Part shown: piece after piece, positions 15,471 through 23,769 of the stretch
How positions within the stretch are numbered: position 1 is the stretch's first letter
How the letters are laid out: the number at the start of each line of letters is the position of its first letter
Source: Prevotella sp. UBA4330
GTDB lineage: Bacteria > Bacteroidota > Bacteroidia > Bacteroidales > Bacteroidaceae
Length of the DNA: 64,000 nt
Reading direction: 5' to 3'
Assembly: GCA_002394385.1 (NCBI GenBank)
Contig: DGTS01000011.1
Span: forward strand, 341,809-405,808
The notes under the pieces: model-generated
Told to the model about the DNA's origin: nothing
Databases searched by the model: none
What the model saw: only the letters and a program-made list of their open reading frames with translations
Made by a program: the position numbers and the translations under genes

Positions 15471-15935
15471 ATGACACCATCACCAATCGGACACTATTTT
15501 GAAGACTTTACCATAGGTGAAGTAATCAATCATGAACTTTCGAAAACCATCTTTGAGAGTGACAACAACCTGTTCTCGTTACTGACGATGAACAACCATC
15601 CAGTTCATACCAATATCGACTATGCTTCCCAAAATCAGCATGGTCAAGTATTGGTCGTTGGAACACTTGTCTTTTCATTGGCTGTTGGGATTACAGTGCC
15701 AGATATTAGCGGGAAAGCCATCGCTAATCTTGGATATGAAGATGTAAAGCATCTGGCACCTACTTTTCTCAATGATACCATCTATGTACGCTCCACCATT
15801 CTCGACAAGCGGGAATCGAAGAGCAAACAAGACCGTGGTATCGTCTATGTGGAGTCAGTGGCTTATAACCAACGTGGCGAAGACGTACTCTCTTTCCGTC
15901 GCCATGTACTAGTAAAAAAGAAAAACAATGGATAA
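15471..15935 (+). CDS. MaoC-like (R)-specific enoyl-CoA hydratase/dehydratase
   Basis: This is a 154-residue single hot-dog domain. IGHYFEDFTIGE at the start and NNHPVHTNIDYASQNQHGQVLVVGTLVFSLAVG in the middle match the MaoC hydratase segment; the Asp/His catalytic pair is approximated by N-x-x-P-V-H plus D in NIDYA. Relatives hydrate or dehydrate acyl-CoA thioesters such as mesaconyl-CoA. It overlaps the CitE-like gene by 8 bases, so the two enzymes are made together and likely act in sequence on one CoA ester. Confidence 0.82.
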   Translation: MTPSPIGHYFEDFTIGEVINHELSKTIFESDNNLFSLLTMNNHPVHTNIDYASQNQHGQVLVVGTLVFSLAVGITVPDISGKAIANLGYEDVKHLAPTFLNDTIYVRSTILDKRESKSKQDRGIVYVESVAYNQRGEDVLSFRRHVLVKKKNNG

Positions 15936-16809
15936 CCAGACATATTTGATGCGCAGCCTGATGTTCGTTCCTGCGCACAACCAGAAACTGCTTGACAGTT
16001 CCTTGCGTCGCGATGCAGATGTTCTGCTTCTTGACATTGAAGACTCTGTTCCTGTTATTGACAAGCAGCAAGCCCGTGAAAACATCAAGTTGTTCGTTCA
16101 ACGTCCTGAAGCGCAAGGGAAAATAATATTTCCCCGTGTAAACGATCGTGAGAGTGGAGAGTTGCTGAAAGATTTGTACCAACTTACGATTCCAGGCATT
16201 ACTGGATTCATGTATCCAAAATCAACGAAAGAAGAGGATGTATATTTTGTAGGCAAGTTGTTGGAAACTATTGAATATGAAAAGAACATACCTGTTGGAA
16301 CTTTTAAATTGATTCCATTGATTGAAACGGCAGGGGCTATAGTTGAAATAAAGGAAATATGTAAGGCATGTACCCGTGTGGTTGCTGTTGCTTTCGGCTG
16401 TGAGGACTACGTGACCGACCTTGGTGGCAAGCATGACCCAGAAGGTCAAAGTATTTTCTATGCTCGAAATGCTATTGTGAATGCAGCCCGTGCTACAGGA
16501 GTACTCCCGATTGATACAGTCCATATCAAGGTTCATGATTTAGAGGATTTAGAGCGCAATCTTATCCTCTCCAAAAACCTTGGTTTCGAAGGAATGTTAG
16601 TGTTGAATCCGAAAGAACTCCCTTTAGTCAACCAGTATTTCTCTCCATCAGAAGAAGAAGTCGCATGGGCAGAAGAGATGGTTCAACTTACTGCCGAAGC
16701 AAAAGCAGAAGGTAAAGGCGTAGCCGTGAAAGACAATAAGTTCATCGGTCCTCCTATGCTGAAGATGGCTGAGAAGATTTTGGCCAAGCAGAAACAAATA
16801 TCGAAATAG
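15928..16809 (+). CDS. CitE-like HpcH/HpaI-family CoA-ester lyase
   Basis: This 293-residue TIM-barrel lyase of the malyl-CoA/citramalyl-CoA/CitE type begins MRSLMFVPAHNQKLLDSS. LLLDIEDSVP carries the acidic Mg site, FKLIPLIETAGAIVEI the second Mg-binding Glu, and VAVAFGCEDYVTDLGG is the family's C-terminal signature. It makes or breaks C-C bonds in 3-hydroxyacyl-CoA thioesters. Paired with MaoC in a glycan locus, it probably supplies an unusual hydroxy- or branched-acyl group for sugar decoration. A degenerate copy of its 3' end is found at 19.4 kb. Confidence 0.85.
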   Translation: MDNQTYLMRSLMFVPAHNQKLLDSSLRRDADVLLLDIEDSVPVIDKQQARENIKLFVQRPEAQGKIIFPRVNDRESGELLKDLYQLTIPGITGFMYPKSTKEEDVYFVGKLLETIEYEKNIPVGTFKLIPLIETAGAIVEIKEICKACTRVVAVAFGCEDYVTDLGGKHDPEGQSIFYARNAIVNAARATGVLPIDTVHIKVHDLEDLERNLILSKNLGFEGMLVLNPKELPLVNQYFSPSEEEVAWAEEMVQLTAEAKAEGKGVAVKDNKFIGPPMLKMAEKILAKQKQISK

Positions 16810-16831
16810 ATTTTCATTCCGAACTACATTA

Positions 16832-16875
16832 ATGGTCACTGGCAACGAATACATTTTTGACAATATCGACGAGGC
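16832..16875 (+). repeat. 44-bp direct repeat, left copy
   Basis: These 44 bases are identical to 19602-19645 and encode MVTGNEYIFDNIDEA in both places. The two copies, together with similar lyase-tail sequence just upstream of each, bracket the ATPase/DUF4276 module. Confidence 0.9.
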
Positions 16876-17053
16876 GTTAAAGTATGTCTTGGAAACTGAG
16901 CAACGGGCTTTGGCTCAAGACCCATACAGGCAGAAACCTCCAATGATGATGCGTCAAATTCCACGTATGTTCTTACAACCCTTCTCTGAGGAGATTGTCC
17001 AACAGGCATACATACCTGTTGACTCTCTTGACCATGTGGAAATAAAAAAGTAA
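16832..17053 (+). CDS. Small hypothetical protein (73 aa)
   Basis: The protein starts MVTGNEYIFDNIDEALKYVL, is mostly helical and acidic at the start, and has no signal or membrane segment. It follows the CitE-like gene by 22 bases and its first 44 bases recur exactly at 19602-19645. I do not recognise it. It may be an acyl-carrier-like or regulatory peptide of the acyl block, or an uninformative ORF; conservation of the first 15 codons in both copies favours a real gene. Confidence 0.45.
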   Translation: MVTGNEYIFDNIDEALKYVLETEQRALAQDPYRQKPPMMMRQIPRMFLQPFSEEIVQQAYIPVDSLDHVEIKK

Positions 17054-17084
17054 ATTTTGCAGTTCCAAAAAAGATATCTGAGAT

Positions 17085-18293
17085 ATGATAAAAGAAATAA
17101 AACTACGTAATTTCTTCTCGTTTAAAGATGAGACGACGGTAAGGTTGAATCTGGGCGTTAATATTCTGGTGGGTATTAACGGTAGCGGAAAGACCTCGTT
17201 TATCAATGCATTCCGGCTGCTTTATGAGGGGGTATGCGGCAATGGATTCGAAAACTTATTCCAGAAGGAATGGGGTGGTTATATGAATGTAAGCAGTGCG
17301 GTAGCAGGTAATAACCAGAAGAACATAGAACTGACATTCGTGTTCGACCATAAGCAGTTGAAGAAACTTACGCCCAAATCACCTTTCAAAACAGATCCTT
17401 TTTACAGTATCGTTATCAAGCCTTTGGGCGACACCAGTTATACGATAGAGGAGAAACTCTATGCCAGGAATCTGAAGGATGTAGACAAACCATACGTGTT
17501 CTTGGACTTCAAGGACGAACGCGGTACCTTGAGCGTATATCACTCGACGGGGATAAAGACGGAGCGGTTTGCAGGCGACACTTCCGGTCAGGAACTGATA
17601 CTGCGCCAGATCAGCGACCCTCGCCGATATCTACCTTCCCACACCATACGGACAGCCATTGCCCAAATGTCTCTGTACGACACATTTGACACTTCGAGTG
17701 ACAGTATCATACGGCAACCGGTTAATGCCAGCAAGGATGTGCGACTCGACAGTAATGGCGCGAACCTGATTAATGTAATTAACAACCTTGCAATTAGCGA
17801 GCTTCCCTCGTATCGTGACATTGAAGGGATGCTGCGGCAGATTAACCCACATTTTGAGACTTTCGACTTTCAGTTGTTCGGTGCAAAACTCTATATGTCG
17901 CTTCGTGAGAACAATATGCAACGGAGCATCGGCATGAGGTTCGTGTCGGACGGCACGATACGTTATGTCATCATGATGAGTATCCTTATGAATCCGCGAA
18001 GTGGTTATTTCATAGGCATTGATGAGCCCGAGGGACGTTTGCATCCAGACATGATACACTCGATAGCACAGATGATTAAGACGGCAGGTCATAAACGTCA
18101 AATGGTGGTGGCCACGCATTCACCATTGTTGCTGAACGACTTTGAGTTGGAAGACATCTTCGTATTTGAGAAAGGACATGAGAATGCCACAGTGGTAAAG
18201 AGGTATTATGAGGACGACTTTCCCCAGTATGAAGGCGAACTGTTGCCAGGACAGTTATGGCTTGACGGGGAGATTGGAGGCAAGCGATGGTGA
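17085..18293 (+). CDS. AAA_21-type RecF/RloA-like ATPase
   Basis: This 402-residue protein begins MIKEIKLRNFFSFKDETTV, a RecF-like strand. Walker A GINGSGKTS is near residues 30-38, signature-like RFVSDGTIRYVIMM near 285-298, Walker B with catalytic Glu in YFIGIDEPEGRLHPDM, and His switch in VVATHSPLLLNDF. Its stop overlaps the next gene by 7 bases. Such ATPases paired with a TOPRIM/DUF4276 or RloB-like partner occur in abortive-infection systems (AbiL and related). A defence role is inferred from this pairing. It is the first gene of a segment bracketed by the 44-bp direct repeats. Confidence 0.8.
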   Translation: MIKEIKLRNFFSFKDETTVRLNLGVNILVGINGSGKTSFINAFRLLYEGVCGNGFENLFQKEWGGYMNVSSAVAGNNQKNIELTFVFDHKQLKKLTPKSPFKTDPFYSIVIKPLGDTSYTIEEKLYARNLKDVDKPYVFLDFKDERGTLSVYHSTGIKTERFAGDTSGQELILRQISDPRRYLPSHTIRTAIAQMSLYDTFDTSSDSIIRQPVNASKDVRLDSNGANLINVINNLAISELPSYRDIEGMLRQINPHFETFDFQLFGAKLYMSLRENNMQRSIGMRFVSDGTIRYVIMMSILMNPRSGYFIGIDEPEGRLHPDMIHSIAQMIKTAGHKRQMVVATHSPLLLNDFELEDIFVFEKGHENATVVKRYYEDDFPQYEGELLPGQLWLDGEIGGKRW

Positions 18294-19030
18294 TACGTGT
18301 GATGGTGGAGGGTGGCGTGATTAATGCCGACCCTTCGCAAAGCAGGCAGCACAATGCCATGATACAGCGGAACTCTGCCGCGCTGCGTGAATCGCTCAAT
18401 GTATTCTTCTGCCGTGCACTTGGTATTGAAAATGTTGAGATAAAAGTGAGCGTGGCAAGCGGCTATAAGGCGGCTGCCAAATTATTCTTGTCGCAGACGG
18501 AAGAGGACTTTCTGTATGCTGACTTGGATGACAAGCCCGAGAACCGTAAGAAGTGGTTTGAGAAACTGGCAGAGGATGACATTGTCTTTCCTGATGGGCG
18601 CGACGAAGTAGTATGTTTCTGGATTCCCGAAATGGAAGCCTGGTTCCTGAAACAACCTGAAAGTTTGGAATTGTGGGCAAAGAATGAGCATATCGCTATT
18701 AAAAATGGTGCGAAGATGGCAGATGACAACAACATTAAAGGTAAAGACATCGAACATCTTCAACATAAACCCTCTGACATAGTTAACACGCTGTTTTCGC
18801 GATACCTTGTTTCCGACAGTGTGGATAAGCGTGGAAAGCCTAAAAAACTGATTTATGGTAAACTGCGTCATGCACCAGGCATAATAGCTTGTCTTGATGC
18901 ACAACGAATGATAGAGCAGGATGGTGAGTTGTCGCGGTTTGTAGCCCTTGTTAAGAATAAGTCGCTGAATGTTGATACAGATTCTTATGTCAATAAGAAT
19001 GAGACTGGTCGCTGGAAACATGAATCCTGA
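18287..19030 (+). CDS. DUF4276/RloB-like TOPRIM-fold protein, partner of the ATPase
   Basis: The protein has 247 residues. The start VIRVMVEGG gives the Glu of a TOPRIM-like beta-strand; LYADLDDKPENRKKWFEKL supplies the Asp-x-Asp-Asp acidic cluster near residue 80; FWIPEMEAWFLKQ is the hallmark 'PEMEAW' stretch of DUF4276 proteins. TOPRIM nucleases and primases use such acidic residues to bind Mg. In ATPase-TOPRIM defence pairs this subunit is the likely nuclease effector, with the ATPase as sensor; that role is inferred here. Confidence 0.72.
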   Translation: MVIRVMVEGGVINADPSQSRQHNAMIQRNSAALRESLNVFFCRALGIENVEIKVSVASGYKAAAKLFLSQTEEDFLYADLDDKPENRKKWFEKLAEDDIVFPDGRDEVVCFWIPEMEAWFLKQPESLELWAKNEHIAIKNGAKMADDNNIKGKDIEHLQHKPSDIVNTLFSRYLVSDSVDKRGKPKKLIYGKLRHAPGIIACLDAQRMIEQDGELSRFVALVKNKSLNVDTDSYVNKNETGRWKHES

Positions 19031-19119
19031 ACCCTTAATAGCGAGGCATGCCTAATGACAAAACAAAGTTTAAGATAAAACGATAAAAGATTCATTAATA
19101 TTGCACTAATTGAAGAATT

Positions 19120-19365
19120 ATGATAACAACAAAAGATCTATATGACATCATAGGAAACAAGATTACTCATGAGAGCCAGAAGGCTCTTATAAGACATAAT
19201 TTTCCGCAAGAAATTGCTGAGAAGATGTGTAAAGTTATTGACAGCCAAGAAAAATCCGAGCATTTTCAACGATTTCTGGTAGAATGGAATGAGTGGGTTA
19301 AAAATCAAATTCAGCAGCAACAATATATACAACGGTTCTTACAACAATATTACAATTGGAAATGA
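19120..19365 (+). CDS. Small hypothetical protein (81 aa)
   Basis: This helical protein has a Gln-rich tail (QQQQYIQRFLQQYYNW) and no signal peptide. It lies 89 bases after the DUF4276-like gene, inside the segment bounded by the 44-bp repeats, and may be a third component or cargo. The family is not recognised. Confidence 0.4.
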   Translation: MITTKDLYDIIGNKITHESQKALIRHNFPQEIAEKMCKVIDSQEKSEHFQRFLVEWNEWVKNQIQQQQYIQRFLQQYYNWK

Positions 19366-19402
19366 TACATCATGCAAAAGCCGATAGTCTTTTTATTTTA
19401 TT

Positions 19403-19595
19403 GAAGTAGATGATACTTCAAAGGATGATGAAGAAGTTGCCATTGCAGATGAGAAGGCTCAAATCACTGCGGAAACAAAAGAAGAGGTTAAGGGCTGTCG
19501 TCGTGAAAGATATACCCGATTATTCTGTTGCAGTAGGTGTGCCTGCGAAGGTTGTGAAGGTTTTGCCTCACGAAGAAGATTCTGTAAATTAGAAG
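19403..19595 (+). pseudogene. Mosaic remnant: CitE-lyase 3' end joined to an acyltransferase C-terminus
   Basis: From 19403 one frame reads TSKDDEEVAIADEKAQITAE, clearly related to SPSEEEVAWAEEMVQLTAEA at the end of the CitE-like protein (about 16.65-16.72 kb). From about 19493 a different frame reads VVKDIPDYSVAVGVPAKVVK, the usual last coil of hexapeptide acyltransferases. Neither piece has its N-terminal part. The 44-bp repeat follows 6 bases later, as the small gene follows the intact lyase. This looks like a recombination scar. Confidence 0.65.
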
Positions 19596-19601
19596 AAAGC
19601 T

Positions 19602-19645
19602 ATGGTCACTGGCAACGAATACATTTTTGACAATATCGACGAGGC
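19602..19645 (+). repeat. 44-bp direct repeat, right copy
   Basis: Identical to 16832-16875. After the repeat the frame soon ends (MVTGNEYIFDNIDEAD then a stop after eight more codons), so this is a truncated copy of the small gene at 16832. Confidence 0.9.
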
Positions 19646-19699
19646 AGACTGTAAAATGCTCTGGATGAGTTCATAAAGAATCCGAAAACAAGGATAATG

Positions 19700-19730
19700 T
19701 TTAGTCCGTGTGGGGAAAAATGTACTTTTG
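19700..19730 (+). promoter_or_regulatory. Bacteroidetes-type promoter for the methylase gene
   Basis: TTTA (19700-19703), 19 bases, then TACTTTTG (19723-19730) is a close match to TTTG-N19-TANNTTTG. Transcription would begin about 7 bases later, only a few bases before the ATG at 19743. That implies a very short or absent leader and argues against the upstream GTG at 19710 as start. Confidence 0.6.
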
Positions 19731-19742
19731 CAAAAAAGAAAT

Positions 19743-22112
19743 ATGGTTAAACTCATAGAACCGCAAATTAAAGCTTTAGTAGAGGGAGTCGGTCTGCTGA
19801 ATGTGCCTCTTTGTCATAATCAACAAGCAGGTGTGCCATTATATGCTCTATTGAATGGGGCGACAAATAATGTGTGTGCCGGGGTTAACATAGAGCGTTC
19901 TATGATGGACTATCAGCAGATGGCGTGGTCGTCCGGCTGCTATTACTTCCTGGAGTTTTTACGTAATAGATGTAATGTAATAAGGTTTGATACGCCACGG
20001 ATGGAGTCGTATGAAGAGACGGCTTTACTCCGAAATGCAGACAAGTTTTTCGATTATATAGCAAAGAGTAAGAGAAATGAGGAAAACCTGGTGGTACCTT
20101 TTGTTCTGCGGGTATATAGAAAATTACGCAACGAACTACGGCGCGAACAAGGTATAGACTCTTTACGTGGATTACTCTATCTATTAGCCTCGACTTGTGA
20201 ACAAGAGCCAGATTTGATTAAATGGGGACTCTCTGACAAAGACCGTGAAATAGCCCTTTCAATAGGTAATGACCGATGGGATATGATAAGCGAAGAACTA
20301 AAAAATGGTATTTTGCTTAATGGGAGTACTTTGATGCCAGATATTGAGTTGATGCTTCGTCACTCCGCAGGTAAACTGTTCGAAGAGGCAAACTATATAG
20401 CCTATCTTCCCAATGAGTTGTCTCTTTTCCCTGATGAGCGTATACGTTATCAATATAAGACCAATGAAGACGGAGCCTATTTTACACCGTCTTATGTGGC
20501 TCGTTCAATAGTTGAGGAAGCTTTATTGCGATTTAATCTTGGTGGAAAAGATTGTATCACTCTATTCGACCCGGCTTGCGGTGCAGGCGGCTTTCTGGTG
20601 GAGGCCCTTCGGCAATTAAAGGCAATTGGATATGATAAAAAGGTAATGGTCTTTGCATGGGATAAAGCCGAGACGGCCATTGCCATCTCTAGATTTGTAT
20701 TGAACTTTGAAAAGAGAGAATGGGGTGACAGAATGGAGTTAAAAGTGGAACATCAAGACTCATTATCTCCAGAGGTTGTTTGGCCTAATGATGTAGATAT
20801 TTTGCTAATGAATCCGCCATTCCTTTCTTGGGATATGATGAGCGGCCAACAAGACTTAAGAGCGCGGGTGAAGGAGATAACAGGAGAGACAGGCAAGATG
20901 AATCTTGCGGCTGCGTTCCTTGTGAAGGCCTGTGAATCCATAAAAGACGATGGTGTTCTTGGTGCTGTTTTGCCTAACTCAATTCTTAATGATACAGCCT
21001 ATAAGGGATTGCGGTCAAGGCTGCTTGATCAAATGAATCTGCAATTGGTTGGCGGATTGGGAAGCTTTGTTTTCGAAACCGTGTTGGCATACACTAGTAT
21101 GCTTGTAGCAAGGAAGCAGCGTAATGGAATAGGTACAGATCCTACTATTTTATGGACAAATAACGTGGTCGGCGCTGCCGAAGAAGCGTTGAAAGCATTG
21201 AGGAAATCTCATACAAGTTCGGCCATTGTAGATGAGGCAAATTATTCCATCTACAAAGGCAAGATTGGTGTTGAACAGCAGAATTGGAAGCCTGAGAAAG
21301 TTCGCTATATAATGGAAAAGGCCAAATTAGAGCGCGGTTTGGTCCATGGCCTGTTCTCTACAATTGGAAAACTGTTTGATATCATCCAAGGTGTCAGGAC
21401 TGGCGCTAACCGCATATTCATTATTGACCAATCACTGTTTGAATCTTTCTCGCCTAATGAAAAGGCATATTTCCGCCCATCAGTAGATAATTTGGCCGTC
21501 CAGAATGGTAGGTTGTCAGTAGTCAATTATGTATTCTATCCTTCTACCGCTGGACTGGAACCGATAACATCTGAAGATGAACTGGCTACAAAAGTTCCAG
21601 TGTATTACAATAAGATTCTGAAACCGCATCAGAAACAACTTGCGGAAAGGTTATCGATAACTGACAAGAGGAGATGGTGGGAACTTACCCGCTATCGCCC
21701 TTGGCAAACTGAGCAACAGCCTAAAATGGTTTCCACGGAATTTGGACGGAGCGGAAGTTTCGCCATAGACTACAGGGGTGATTTTGTGGTAGAGCGCGGT
21801 TTCGCATGGAAGTTGAAAAACATAGACGAATCGCAGTTTCGGAAATATGCTGAAGCGTATTTAGCCATCTTCAATTCCGGATATATGAATCAACTACTGG
21901 GTATGTATGCAGATCAGCTTGCGGGGGGAGATGTCTATAGACTGGGACTTGCATCTGTAAAAAACATACCTATACCAGATCTAAGGCGAGAAGAGTTTTC
22001 CAAATATATCATTACTTTGCGTACATTCTCATTAGCAATGGCGGAAGGAGATTTTTGGGACGAGGAAGAATTAGATGAGTGTATAAAAAGTATTATGCGT
22101 ATCAATGGATAA
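19743..22112 (+). CDS. N6-adenine DNA methyltransferase (Eco57I/TaqI-like)
   Basis: This 789-residue protein starts at the ATG at 19743. AdoMet motif I is FDPACGAGGFLVEAL (about residue 278) and motif IV is NPPF (about residue 358), the gamma-class N6-adenine methylase arrangement. The C-terminal third (IIQGVRTGANRIFIID ... AGGDVYRLGLASVKNIPIPDL) matches a TaqI-type target-recognition domain. The ~250-residue N-terminal region shows no clear nuclease motif, so it may be methylase-only rather than a type IIG fusion. It overlaps the next gene by 8 bases. It could belong to a restriction or other defence system with that partner. Confidence 0.85.
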   Translation: MVKLIEPQIKALVEGVGLLNVPLCHNQQAGVPLYALLNGATNNVCAGVNIERSMMDYQQMAWSSGCYYFLEFLRNRCNVIRFDTPRMESYEETALLRNADKFFDYIAKSKRNEENLVVPFVLRVYRKLRNELRREQGIDSLRGLLYLLASTCEQEPDLIKWGLSDKDREIALSIGNDRWDMISEELKNGILLNGSTLMPDIELMLRHSAGKLFEEANYIAYLPNELSLFPDERIRYQYKTNEDGAYFTPSYVARSIVEEALLRFNLGGKDCITLFDPACGAGGFLVEALRQLKAIGYDKKVMVFAWDKAETAIAISRFVLNFEKREWGDRMELKVEHQDSLSPEVVWPNDVDILLMNPPFLSWDMMSGQQDLRARVKEITGETGKMNLAAAFLVKACESIKDDGVLGAVLPNSILNDTAYKGLRSRLLDQMNLQLVGGLGSFVFETVLAYTSMLVARKQRNGIGTDPTILWTNNVVGAAEEALKALRKSHTSSAIVDEANYSIYKGKIGVEQQNWKPEKVRYIMEKAKLERGLVHGLFSTIGKLFDIIQGVRTGANRIFIIDQSLFESFSPNEKAYFRPSVDNLAVQNGRLSVVNYVFYPSTAGLEPITSEDELATKVPVYYNKILKPHQKQLAERLSITDKRRWWELTRYRPWQTEQQPKMVSTEFGRSGSFAIDYRGDFVVERGFAWKLKNIDESQFRKYAEAYLAIFNSGYMNQLLGMYADQLAGGDVYRLGLASVKNIPIPDLRREEFSKYIITLRTFSLAMAEGDFWDEEELDECIKSIMRING

Positions 22113-22758
22113 ACAGATAGAGCCTGAAAAGTTTAATAAACAGTGCACAACGATTCTATCTAAATTTGTTGATGCACAAGATGAACTGGTCTGGGAGCGT
22201 AATGGTCTGAACAAAGTTACTTTCACTTGTAAAAATAGAAAGAATCCTATTATCAGTGGTGGTTTGTATTTGCTGTGTGTAACAGGTAGCAGCCTACTGA
22301 TTCATTGCGACCTTACCTATATTGAGCCAGACCGTAACGCATCTGTTGAAAGAAAGTTCGCATTTCAAGGGATAAGCCTTCAGTTTTATCACGGGGCTGA
22401 TTTCTGTTTCTGCCGTGCGGAATGGGATGTGAAAGACAAGCCGGACAAACTGGAGCATCCACAGCCTCATTGGCACTGGGGAGAAAAGAAGGGTATGAGC
22501 ACTAAAGGAACTGACGCAGCAAAGGAAGAATTCGAATTCGTGATAGAGGAGAATCCCATGGCTATAGTCAGGATGCCTAACATCAATTTCTCTGAGCTGC
22601 ATTATGCGATGAGTTCAAAGTGGATGGAAAAGGGTGAGAACATTCTGAGCTTTTCTTTTCAGAACCTTACCAAATGGATGGAGAACGCCTTAGTTATGGT
22701 CATTGACCAATATAACTATCAGGTCAACAAGAAGGGATTCGTAAGTGTAAGAAGATAA
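22105..22758 (+). CDS. Unknown protein coupled to the DNA methylase
   Basis: This 217-residue protein has no signal peptide. I do not recognise it. It contains HPQPHWHWGEKKG near residue 118 (a His/Trp cluster possibly binding metal) and CDLTYIEPDRN earlier. The 8-base overlap with the methylase means co-translation, so it is the natural candidate for the cognate restriction or effector subunit, but no standard nuclease motif is visible. Confidence 0.5.
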   Translation: MDKQIEPEKFNKQCTTILSKFVDAQDELVWERNGLNKVTFTCKNRKNPIISGGLYLLCVTGSSLLIHCDLTYIEPDRNASVERKFAFQGISLQFYHGADFCFCRAEWDVKDKPDKLEHPQPHWHWGEKKGMSTKGTDAAKEEFEFVIEENPMAIVRMPNINFSELHYAMSSKWMEKGENILSFSFQNLTKWMENALVMVIDQYNYQVNKKGFVSVRR

Positions 22759-22820
22759 TAATTTAATTCGTTTTTCATTTGTCGGACAATAATTATAAGA
22801 TAAAATTTAAATTGAATTAG

Positions 22821-23750
22821 ATGGAAAGTATCGACAATCAAATAGTTGTCAGTATTCAGTGCCTGGCATACAATCACGCACCATACATTCGCCAATGTCT
22901 GGATGGATTCGTTATGCAAAAAACAAACTTTCGTTTTGAAGCAATTGTTCATGATGATGCATCCACTGATGGAACTCAAGATATTATTAGAGAGTACGAA
23001 AAGAAATATCCTGACATAATAAAACCAATATATCAGAAAGAAAATCAATATTCTAAAGGCATTCCTGGTTATATTACAAATCTCATTACCCAACAATGCA
23101 AAGGCAAATACATTGCGATATGTGAAGGAGATGACTATTGGATAGATCCTTTAAAACTGCAAAAACAAGTTGACATATTAGAGGAAAATGTTTCCGTTTC
23201 ATTAGTGTACACCGCTTTTCAAACAGTCGATAACAGAGGAAATGATTTTTATCGTGAGAATTACGAGAAATTTATGAGACGCTCATTTTCCGGTAACAAC
23301 TTGCCAGAACTTTTTAACATGAACTATATTTTAACGTGTACTGTGGCATACAGAAAAGAACTGTTAGAGACACGTGAATATAAAGAAGGGAGCAGACTTG
23401 ATTATGGCTTATTTCTTGCTGCTGCATCATACGGTGATTTTTATTATTTAACAGATAAAACAGCATCATATAGACTGAATCCCAACAGTCTGACAGCGAC
23501 AAAGAATCCTATTGTTGCACAAGGCATTTTTTCATCATATAAGTATTATGCATCCTTATTCTTAGAAGGGTTACCAAAGGTGCAATCTTATGATGACGAA
23601 TTACAATGTGCAAGGAACATTTTGAAGCAATCTAAACTACATGGTTTTATCCATTTAGAACTGGGAATTTTGAAGAAGTATAAAATGTTGCGTGAAGGAA
23701 ATATCTTTCATTATTTATATTTATATTTTAAGTGTTTAATAAGAAAATAA
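22821..23750 (+). CDS. Family 2 glycosyltransferase
   Basis: This 309-residue GT-A enzyme begins VVSIQCLAYNHAPYIRQCL, then FEAIVHDDASTDGTQDI (nucleotide-sugar pocket) and YIAICEGDDYWIDP (the DxD-type metal site, 'EGDDYW' variant). The subgroup is common in O-antigen and capsule loci. It should add one sugar to the lipid-linked repeat unit at the inner face of the inner membrane. It restarts the glycan block after the methylase pair; a weak TTTG-N19-TA promoter-like sequence lies upstream (22778-22802). Confidence 0.85.
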   Translation: MESIDNQIVVSIQCLAYNHAPYIRQCLDGFVMQKTNFRFEAIVHDDASTDGTQDIIREYEKKYPDIIKPIYQKENQYSKGIPGYITNLITQQCKGKYIAICEGDDYWIDPLKLQKQVDILEENVSVSLVYTAFQTVDNRGNDFYRENYEKFMRRSFSGNNLPELFNMNYILTCTVAYRKELLETREYKEGSRLDYGLFLAAASYGDFYYLTDKTASYRLNPNSLTATKNPIVAQGIFSSYKYYASLFLEGLPKVQSYDDELQCARNILKQSKLHGFIHLELGILKKYKMLREGNIFHYLYLYFKCLIRK

Positions 23751-23769
23751 ACAGGATAACATTTTTAGC

